Below, piece by piece: positions 1 through 6,442 of a stretch of 43,048 nt of DNA. The notes under the pieces were generated by a model. That model had not been told where the DNA came from. It saw only the letters and a program-made list of their open reading frames with translations, and searched no databases. Numbering within the stretch: the stretch's first letter is position 1; the number at the start of each line of letters is the position of its first letter. Source of the DNA: JANXYY01 sp035530875 (lineage in GTDB: Bacteria > Actinomycetota > Actinomycetes > Nanopelagicales > Nanopelagicaceae); the NCBI GenBank assembly GCA_035530875.1, contig DATKUB010000073.1:1-43048 (forward strand), given 5' to 3'. The position numbers were made by a program, and so were the translations under genes.

Positions 1-384
1 TTGCCGATAGCTTCATCAGCAGTGCGAGCCGAAATCGCACTCGATGCGCTCATCGGATACGGCCTCAAGGGGCCACTTCGAGGCGCGGAAGGTGAGTTGG
101 CAGAAGCATTTGGCGCGATAGGCGGCGCTATCGTGAGCCTTGATGTTCCCTCGGGACTCGACACATCGCAGGAGACCAAGAATGAGACTGGTGTCCATGC
201 CGAGGCGACTCTCGCTTTGTGCCTTCCCAAAAGCGCTTCTTTTAGAGATGGGCACGTTGGCGAACTGTATTTGGCTGACATCTCCGTCCCCCCTTCGCTT
301 GTGGAGCAGGTGACTGGACTTCCCGCGCCACCGTTTCGCCTCGGGTCCATCCTTCGCATCGTAATGTCTAGCGTCGACGAATGA
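1..384 (+). CDS. YjeF_N-type NAD(P)HX epimerase, 3' part
   Basis: The frame is open from the first base and ends at TGA 382-384, so this is the C-terminal 127 residues of a gene that starts outside the window. The strings DALIGYGLKG and VSLDVPSGLD match the YjeF N-terminal fold that epimerises damaged (R)-NADHX/NADPHX to the S form; a VADI-like strand (LYLADISVPP) follows. The protein ends soon after this fold, so no C-terminal ADP-dependent dehydratase (YjeF_C) domain is attached. Either it is a stand-alone epimerase or the second domain was lost; the next 650 bases hold only gene remnants. The TTG at position 1 is not needed as a start. The family call is good; whether the gene is intact cannot be judged from here. 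Confidence 0.72.
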   Translation: MPIASSAVRAEIALDALIGYGLKGPLRGAEGELAEAFGAIGGAIVSLDVPSGLDTSQETKNETGVHAEATLALCLPKSASFRDGHVGELYLADISVPPSLVEQVTGLPAPPFRLGSILRIVMSSVDE

Positions 385-470
385 TTTTGTTGAGGGTCTC
401 GCCCAGCGGAAGTGGTTCAGGCGTTCGACGCCCGTCGCGAAAAGTCGTGAGGATCCGCTCCAGGCAGGCG

Positions 471-545
471 CGATGCGTCCGCGAAGCCAAAGCACTTGTC
501 CTTACTCTCAGCGAGATTAAGGATGTTCTGGACCTTCACCGCCAA
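471..545 (+). pseudogene. merR-family gene fragment
   Basis: About 75 bases encode a peptide containing LTLSEIKDVLDL, the helix that follows the winged helix-turn-helix in MerR regulators. The DNA aligns almost base for base with 9361-9435 inside the intact merR gene of this window, with most differences at third codon positions. No HTH sequence precedes it and no effector-binding region follows, and it lies in a frame fused to unrelated remnants. It is best read as a relic of a second, related merR gene. Confidence 0.7.
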
Positions 546-686
546 TCCCTCGGAGTACTCACCATGACCTACCCAGAACGACTCAATCCCTACCGCAACT
601 ACTGCAACCAGGAGAAAACGCGAAAATGCGGTGTTAGAGCCCAGGTTGCTTTTGGTATTAGATACCGTGATGTCGCGGCGTTGCGA

Positions 687-1034
687 AGGTTCGTTGCTTC
701 CGCGTCAACAGTGACAGCTCGCTATGAAACGCGTGAACAGGTCACATCAGGCGTTCTGGTTGATTCGATTGCGGCTGGACGCCCGGTTATCGCAACGGCA
801 TTCCCTCATGCGGTTGAGTTGCTTAAAAATGGTGCGGGGATGGTAGTTCCACACGCAGATCCGAAGGCATTGGCAGGTCCGATCAAAACGATTATCTCTG
901 ATCCGCAAGTGTCGGAGGACATGGCCGCTGAAGCCCGTCGACTGGCAACGTCTTTTAGCTGGTTCGTCGTCGCCGGCGAATATGGCTTCCTCGTTGACGA
1001 CCTTGTTCACTCACGACAATTGGTCACGCGATGA
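687..1034 (+). pseudogene. glycosyltransferase C-terminal remnant
   Basis: The last ~115 codons of an open frame ending at 1034 resemble the nucleotide-sugar binding half of GT-B (GT4-like) glycosyltransferases: REQVTSGVLVDSIAAGRPV, then FPHAVELL, GAGMVVPHADPKALA and a C-terminal helix with ARRLA. The conserved Glu and GxP loop region is present. The whole N-terminal acceptor half is missing and the frame upstream runs into the merR fragment and unrecognised sequence, so this is a truncated remnant, not a working enzyme. Glycosyltransferases of this type often sit beside GH130 genes in actinobacteria, which fits the gene directly downstream. The family call is from conserved strings only. Confidence 0.65.
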
Positions 1035-1113
1035 GATCACCGGAGGCACCTACGATGAATTATTTGAAACAACTTTCAACACCGCCCCTGTCGAGATTTC
1101 TGGTTTCAGTATC

Positions 1114-2586
1114 ATGAATCGTGGTCTTAAAATCACCGAGACCGGGATTGAACTTTATCCTGATCGCTTTCGCGTGATTGCTGGGTTTTTCGCGCCGGGT
1201 CGCCAAGAAGTCAGACCTGGAAATACGCGAGCCGCCCGACTGTGTCTACGAATTTGCCAACTGGACGAGCAAACGGTCGTTGCGGCAATACGCGAAATCG
1301 AGGCTCGTTACTCTGATCAATACCCAAATCTCCACGACATCTTCATTGAACACGCAGTTGAAGCAACTTCGCACATTGATCTAGGCATGGAACCATCCAT
1401 GGACCGGCGTCTACTACTCGGCGCACTGTTCACCCGCGAATACTCGATCCAAGCATCTTCCGTCTGCAATCCCTCCGCTGTTCTTCACCCGGTCCAAGAT
1501 GGATCTGGCGATGCAGCATTCATTCTTAGTATTCGTTGCATCGGTGGAGAGCACTTCTCCACTATCGGATTCCGCACGGGGCGAATCAGTCCTAACGGAG
1601 GTGTGACCATCGATGAGGTTGGATCTTTTCCGCGAATTGGAAGGGGCGCACCAGGTCTTCATTACCGAAGTGTGTTCGAAACTAAGTTGGCCGAGTTTGG
1701 TCATCACCGTGAAGACGTCGCCTTCGTGCTCGGTTCGCTGCCTGCGCAATTTTATGACGCTGAGTTCAACGCTCACCTAGGAACGTTAGCGGACATACAA
1801 AGAACGCAACCTCAAGTCCTGATCCTGGTGTCGAGACTTCGAGAGATTGCGCAATCTTCCTATGGTGTCGATTTCCCCGGCGAAAGCAGCATTTCAGAGC
1901 GCGTGCTCTGGCCGCGGGTAGCCGCAGAGAGTCATGGCATCGAAGATGCTCGATTCGTCAGATTCATGGATGAGAGCGGAGACATTACCTATTACGCCAC
2001 CTACACGGCCTTCGGGGGCACCAGCATTTCGCAACAACTTATAGAGACCAAAGACTTCGCAACTTTCAATATGTCACCTCTCGCTGGATCCGCTGCTTAC
2101 GGAAAAGGGCTTGCCTTGTTTCCAAGAAAGATCAACGGTCAATATGTTGCGCTGTCGAGGTCTGATCAAGAGACGAACGCCATTACCTTTTCGGATGATC
2201 TTCATTGCTGGAAAAAATATCAGCACGTTCAGGCGCCTATAGAGCCATGGGAGATCCTCCAACTTGGCAACTGCGGATCCCCAATCGAGACCAAGGAAGG
2301 CTGGCTCGTCATCACCCACGGCGTAGGGGCAATGCGAGCCTATTCACTCGGTGCCATCCTTCTTGATCTTGACCACCCTCAACGGGTGCTCGCTCGGCTG
2401 AAGGAGCCACTGATATCACCACGTGAGGATCGACGAGATGTTTACATCCCAAATGTTGTCTACTCCTGCGGTGCCTTTGCACACAACGACACTCTGGTGC
2501 TCCCGTATGGGAGCGCCGACGAGACAATTTCCATTGCGACAGTGTCTATCGACCAACTACTTCACGTGATGCGAACGAACCCTTGA
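1114..2586 (+). CDS. GH130 family glycoside phosphorylase-like protein
   Basis: The 490-residue product looks like glycoside hydrolase family 130, five-bladed beta-propeller enzymes that cleave beta-mannosides by phosphorolysis or hydrolysis. Visible family signatures are LLLGALFTREYSIQASS followed by CNPSAVLHP, GIEDARFVRF, GKGLALFPRKI, LGNCGSPIE with THGVGAMR, and YIPNVVYSCGAF near the end. The alpha-helical N-terminal part (about residues 1-130) is typical of the longer GH130 subgroup found beside glycosyltransferases. ATG 1114 is preferred because homology begins there; the frame also has an ATG at 982, but residues from that start match nothing and overlap the glycosyltransferase remnant. 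A 20-codon leader (1055-1117) with GGAGG at 1042-1046 ends in ATGA over this start, which suggests translational coupling. The frame is intact although its neighbours are broken; substrate and activity are unknown. Confidence 0.78.
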   Translation: MNRGLKITETGIELYPDRFRVIAGFFAPGRQEVRPGNTRAARLCLRICQLDEQTVVAAIREIEARYSDQYPNLHDIFIEHAVEATSHIDLGMEPSMDRRLLLGALFTREYSIQASSVCNPSAVLHPVQDGSGDAAFILSIRCIGGEHFSTIGFRTGRISPNGGVTIDEVGSFPRIGRGAPGLHYRSVFETKLAEFGHHREDVAFVLGSLPAQFYDAEFNAHLGTLADIQRTQPQVLILVSRLREIAQSSYGVDFPGESSISERVLWPRVAAESHGIEDARFVRFMDESGDITYYATYTAFGGTSISQQLIETKDFATFNMSPLAGSAAYGKGLALFPRKINGQYVALSRSDQETNAITFSDDLHCWKKYQHVQAPIEPWEILQLGNCGSPIETKEGWLVITHGVGAMRAYSLGAILLDLDHPQRVLARLKEPLISPREDRRDVYIPNVVYSCGAFAHNDTLVLPYGSADETISIATVSIDQLLHVMRTNP

Positions 2587-2730
2587 GAGTTTCATGTGTG
2601 ACTGAGGAGCTGAATCCGCCAATTAAATTTCCAGGTTTCGCACGCGTCGTTAGCTTGGAATAGGGAAGGTATTCACTCGCCGGATTCTTCCCTGGCGTGA
2701 CGATCCGCTAGCAGTTAGAGACAAGACGTC

Positions 2731-3336
2731 ATGAAGAAACTTTTTGTTTCCGATTTGAATGGGACACTTGCTGCGATTAAGTCGTCCCTAGGTAGCGACA
2801 TGGCAGAACTGCTTCACGACCTGATGGGCGAGGTGAAGGTCGCCGTTATATCAGGTGGCACCTGGTCACAGTTTCAAGAGCAACTTTTAGCCAACCTCCC
2901 GATTGATGTGCGGCTCGCAGACTTCTCGCTGCTCCCAACATGCGGAACTCAGTTTCATCAATACGTTGGGCATTGGCCGAAGGTCTACTCCGAAGACTTA
3001 AGCAAAAAGGAGCGACAGCAACAGTTGGATCCGGATTTTGCCAAGAGAAAGAAGATAGTGGCAATCCTGAAACCGCTTATTCACGAATTCGCAATCAACA
3101 TGGGCGGCACCACTTCTATTGGCAAACTTCGGGATCATCTAAATATCTCAATACCGGACATGCTCTTTGCCGACGATGCAATATTCCCAGGCGGAAATAA
3201 TTACCCAGCCCAGGATGCTGGCGTCGATTCCATACTCGTCCGAGACCCAAGAGAAACAGCCCGAGTGATTCAGACAGTGCTTGCCTGTTTGGGTGATGCC
3301 TCTACCCAAATCAAGTCACCAGGGCAGGAATCATGA
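2731..3336 (+). pseudogene. degenerate phosphomannomutase-like HAD protein
   Basis: The 201-codon frame resembles the HAD-IIB phosphomannomutase-like group of about 250 residues. Recognisable parts are KLFVSDLNGTLA (motif I), VAVISGGTWSQF (motif II), LLPTCGTQF, and ADDAIFPGGNNYP (motif IV). Damage is clear. The second Asp of motif I is Asn, and GDA of motif IV is ADD. A segment of about 45 residues is missing after LSKKERQQQ, and a further ~13 residues after GGTTSI, including the expected GIDKAYG loop with the motif III lysine. Both deletions are in frame, so the reading frame survives. A catalytically active enzyme is unlikely. It lies between a GH130 gene and a broken pgi, which suggests the remains of a sugar-phosphate operon. 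Calling it a pseudogene is inference from lost residues. Confidence 0.68.
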
Positions 3337-3347
3337 GAGCCTCAAGG

Positions 3348-4160
3348 ATGCAACTCGCGGCCTGGAAGGCTCTCGGGACACACTTCGCTGGTGGTCGAGG
3401 TGGCGATTTCATTCAAGAGGTGCACACCGCCCTGGACCGGATGACCGGCTTGGTCAATCGGGTTCGATCGGGAGCGTGGAAGGCCACACCGGTAAACCGA
3501 TCAAAAAGGCCACCAACATTGGCATCGGCAGATCGGATCTCGGTTCAGTAATGGTCTTCGAGGCGTTGCGCTACCACTGGCGACGTTGACCAACGCTCAC
3601 TCAGCACGGTACTGGTCGGCATCGACACCGCGAACATGTTCCAATTCCGGGACCGAGCGATCGATCGATACTCGATGGACTCTGCAATTGGTTTGTCGAC
3701 GATGCTCGCGATTGACCCCGAACAATTCACCATGGAGTCAAACGGCAAGCATGTGTCCCTTGATGGCGTAACCGTCGATTATCCCAGGGGGCGATCTACC
3801 GGGGAGAACCAGAAGCGAATGGTCAGCACCTCTTCTACCAAAAAGTCCAACAAGGGACGATGATCATTTTCGTCGACTTAATCGGGTCTCGCTCAGGCTC
3901 TGGCGCTCGCATTTAGCAAGACCGAAGTTGAGGTGCTTGGCGAGGGAACACCCCCGCACGTCGTCGCGCACCGCGTCATGGGAGGCATTTGACCGACAAA
4001 TGTGTGGCTGGCCGGGACGTCGACACCGTGGCTGGTGGGCCCATTCATCGCACTCTACGAACACTCCGTCTTCAGCCAGGGAACAATCTGGGGCATCGAC
4101 TCCTTTGACCAGTGGGGGGTCGAGTTGGGAAAAGTCCTCGCAGTGCAGATGCGCTCATGA
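3348..4160 (+). pseudogene. pgi: glucose-6-phosphate isomerase pseudogene
   Basis: Pieces of glucose-6-phosphate isomerase occur in the right order on the + strand but in different frames. They are: MQLAAWKALGTHFA (N terminus, 3348); VHTALDRMTGLVNRVRSGAW; after a frameshift near 3482, GHTGKPIKKATNIGIG and SDLGSVMVFEALRY; after a stop and deletion, MTNAHSARYW (3586); then IDTANMFQFRD with YSMDSAIGLSTML (3630-3710); then MESNGKHVSLDGVTVDY; after another shift, NGQHLFYQKVQQGT (3820-3860); finally EGTPPHVVAHR, ALYEHSVFSQGTI and SFDQWGVELGK to a TGA at 4158-4160. An in-frame TGA also sits near 3990. Only about 270 of the usual ~550 codons remain, so several segments are deleted. It cannot make an enzyme. 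Confidence 0.9.
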
Positions 4161-4295
4161 GAATTCCTAAGGTTCAAAGACCCCAAGTATCAACGTCAGT
4201 ATTATAAATTGAAATCAGTTATCGAGCATCCGTTTCAAACGCTTACCGCCCGTTCCGGAAAATCGGATGATGTTCACCGTTCTGACGACGCTGAT

Positions 4296-4868
4296 CTAAC
4301 GAGGTCGGTTCGGCCCCTTGGTAACCACGTCGATAGCGAATCGTCGAGCTTCTTCTACGGCTTCCCAATCTTGGGCGCTTTTTGCGGCCGCGAGCGCGCC
4401 GTCATAAATAATGGCAAGACGGGTGACTCGAGGGTCACTTATCTTCAAGCCCGAAATTGTGGCGATGTGCTCAGTAAGTACGCCGCGGTATCGACGCACG
4501 ACTTCACGCACCGTCGCAATGGTTGGACGCTCCACGACTGCGTTGGTGAACGGGCATCCTTTGAAATCTGGTGAACGGACGCCCCGCTCCAGCAGGGCGA
4601 ATAGCCGGTCGACACGTTCGAATGTTGGGAGGGTTGCATCGTCAACCGCGCGCACGGAAACGATCCAACTTTCAAGACGCTGCTCGAGGTAGGCAGCAAT
4701 AAGTGCGTCTTTGCCGGGAAAGTTGCTATATAAGGTCGCCTTCGCGACTTGGGCTTCCGCTATCACCTGATCCACTCCCGTTGCTTGGATCCCCTGTGAG
4801 TAGAACAGACGGTCGGCGGAGTCGATGAGTCGCTGCCGTGCTGGCTGTGGAACTTTAGTATGAATCAT
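4296..4868 (-). CDS. TetR/AcrR family transcriptional repressor
   Basis: This 190-residue protein has the TetR layout: an N-terminal DNA-binding domain (residues ~10-55, with LFYSQGIQATGVDQV and AKATLYSNFPGKDAL as helix-turn-helix and linker) and a helical C-terminal ligand domain with no obvious ligand clue. It reads away from the DsrE-family gene at 4937. The 68 bases between them hold a perfect inverted repeat inside the promoter for the DsrE gene, so it very likely represses both itself and that gene. The single cysteine in DFKGCPFTNA is a possible redox or thiol sensor, but that is only a suggestion. Downstream lie pgi remnants. The family call is firm; the inducer is unknown. Confidence 0.9.
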   Translation of the reverse strand: MIHTKVPQPARQRLIDSADRLFYSQGIQATGVDQVIAEAQVAKATLYSNFPGKDALIAAYLEQRLESWIVSVRAVDDATLPTFERVDRLFALLERGVRSPDFKGCPFTNAVVERPTIATVREVVRRYRGVLTEHIATISGLKISDPRVTRLAIIYDGALAAAKSAQDWEAVEEARRFAIDVVTKGPNRPR

Positions 4869-4871
4869 GAG

Positions 4872-4919
4872 TTGACTTTACCAGAACGGTCTGTCTACTA
4901 TGAGCAGACAGACCGTTCT
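4872..4919 (+). promoter_or_regulatory. TetR operator over divergent promoter
   Basis: A perfect 14-bp inverted repeat, AGAACGGTCTGTCT at 4883-4896 and its complement at 4906-4919, is separated by 9 bases. A sigma70-like promoter for the DsrE gene overlaps it: TTGACT at 4872-4877 and TACTAT at 4896-4901, spacer 18. An operator placed on the spacer and -10 is a standard repressor arrangement, and the repeat lies between the tetR-type gene and its divergent partner. The site is seen directly; binding by this TetR protein is inferred. Confidence 0.82.
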
Positions 4920-4936
4920 ACTCGTTAAGGAGCTAC

Positions 4937-5296
4937 ATGTCATCACCGTTGAAAGTTGCTGTTGTCATCTACGAACCCCTCTCAGGAGACGGTTCGCGCG
5001 TCTACCGTGGACTCAAGACTGCTTTGGAGTTGCACGAAGCAGGTGACGACATCGTTCTGCTCTTTGACGGATCCGGCGTCGAGTCGCTAGCCGCAATCTC
5101 CGATTCGAAAAACCCAATGCACCCAATACTCGAAGCGCTCTCCGACCGCGTTCAGGGAGCCTGTGGCTTCTGTGCCAACTCGCACAAAGTAACCGACGCT
5201 ATCAAGGAACATGGTTGGCCACTTTTGACTGACTACAAAGGCGAAGCAAGCGTCCGCAAACTCCTTGTTGACGGCTATCAGGTCTTGAACTTCTAA
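4937..5296 (+). CDS. DsrE-family protein
   Basis: The 119-residue protein resembles the DsrE/DsrF-like fold, small cytoplasmic proteins linked to sulfur relay or thiol chemistry. An N-terminal strand (LKVAVVIYEPLSGDGSRVYRGL) leads into an alpha/beta core with LLFDGSGVE, and a conserved Cys pair lies in GACGFCANS. The start ATG 4937 has AAGGAG at 4927-4932. It is divergent from the TetR gene and its promoter carries the presumed TetR operator, so it is probably induced by a small molecule or a redox signal. No tus/dsr partner genes are nearby, so a role in sulfur oxidation is not supported; a stress or detoxification role is only a guess. Confidence 0.82.
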   Translation: MSSPLKVAVVIYEPLSGDGSRVYRGLKTALELHEAGDDIVLLFDGSGVESLAAISDSKNPMHPILEALSDRVQGACGFCANSHKVTDAIKEHGWPLLTDYKGEASVRKLLVDGYQVLNF

Positions 5297-5479
5297 GGGG
5301 CCGTTGCTCGTGCCGGCTCCGGGTCTTTACGGACTTGCAGTCGGCGCGAAGCAACAAATGGAACTGCTGCAGATTGGCTTAGTTGACTCTTAGCCGTGAT
5401 GATTCAGACTAAGACGCCAGCGGCCCCAAGCCCTCAACACCACGGGATCTTCCTATCCGAGTTGCCTTGAGCAACCTGG

Positions 5480-6172
5480 TCAGGCCGGGTGCCCTGCATC
5501 CGTGGTCAGAATCGACGCGAGTCCCTCCAGGTCCAGGATGGTGATGTCGGGTGCGTTGAAATATCTCGGATAGGAGTCGCCCGTACGGTTAATCCAGGCG
5601 GTGCGTAGTCCGGCACGAACGGCTCCATGGATATCCCAGGGGTGCACGGCTGCGAGTAGCATCCGGTCGGGTTCCACCCCGCAGGCATTCGCCGCGTATT
5701 CGTAGGCTGCTCTCGATGGTTTCCAGCCAGGCGCGTCCTCGACGGAGAGGAGCATTTCGAATTCTTCCCGGATGCCGGTCGCTCGAAATAACTTCTCCGC
5801 CACCTGTGTGGGTCCGTTGCTGAGAGTGGCCAGCCGGAACCCGGAGGCTTTGAGAGCGCGGACCGCGCCGACGACATCCGGGTGCAGGCCGAGACTCGCG
5901 AACCCGTGCGTGATGTGATCGACGGCTTCTTCGATGCTGCGGTTCAACGGGAACCCAGTCAGGGTTTCGTGAAGTGATTCTGCGGCGATCACCGAGAATT
6001 TCTCACTACTTCCGGCAGCAGTGAGGGCAAAGCCATCCCGCAGCAACCCGGCGAACCAGATTTTGGCCATAAGTTCGGGCACCCCGACGTCGGCGAACCG
6101 GCCGGCCATCGGCGACATATCGGAGAGGGTTTCGTTAACGTCGAAGACGATCACTATCGGTTCAATGCTCAC
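5480..6172 (-). CDS. haloacid dehalogenase type II-like hydrolase
   Basis: This 230-residue HAD protein resembles type II 2-haloacid dehalogenases: FDVNETLSDMSP (nucleophile Asp10), a cap domain, ATLSNG (motif II Ser/Asn), GWKPSRAAYEYA (motif III Lys) and AVHPWDIHGAVRAGL (in place of the usual HxWDxxGA). All key positions of the family are present, so it is probably active, but many members act on other substrates and no dehalogenation context is visible. The start is GTG 6172 with AGAGGAG just upstream. It is richer in GC than the flanking TetR/DsrE pair and lies beside the metal-resistance genes, so it may have arrived with them. No operon partner is evident: the ATPase gene ends about 270 bases away. 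Confidence 0.85.
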   Translation of the reverse strand: MSIEPIVIVFDVNETLSDMSPMAGRFADVGVPELMAKIWFAGLLRDGFALTAAGSSEKFSVIAAESLHETLTGFPLNRSIEEAVDHITHGFASLGLHPDVVGAVRALKASGFRLATLSNGPTQVAEKLFRATGIREEFEMLLSVEDAPGWKPSRAAYEYAANACGVEPDRMLLAAVHPWDIHGAVRAGLRTAWINRTGDSYPRYFNAPDITILDLEGLASILTTDAGHPA

Positions 6173-6442
6173 GGCGGGCTCCTCTTATCGGGGATGCCAA
6201 ACCTACTAGGACGCGGAGTCGCCTAAGTGTGGGCCAGGATTCGCGATCCGGCTGCGTATCCGTAACCATACGACCGGGTTTGCGGGTACCCGAAGATTTG
6301 CCGTTCCTGATCACCGCCAGCACGCTCGGTGCGGCTGCGGAAGAGGAGGCGTGCTCCGCGACATCTCCTCCGATGAATACCACCAATGCGTTAACCGGCA
6401 ATTCTGGGACGGGCGCACGACCGTTTCCGGTCTGGGCAGTTT
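6173..6442. other. gene-poor gap between HAD and metal ATPase
   Basis: This GC-rich stretch of about 270 bases separates the ATPase stop codon from the start of the HAD gene. Both strands have short open frames, but none has a recognisable product or codon pattern. I see no strong terminator hairpin. It probably contains the promoter of the leftward HAD gene. Confidence 0.4.

Noticed and set aside
5305..5395. Protein-like string PGLYGLAVGAKQQMELL after the DsrE gene
   Set aside because: No start codon or family could be assigned; it may be a relic of an unknown gene but the evidence is too thin for a feature.
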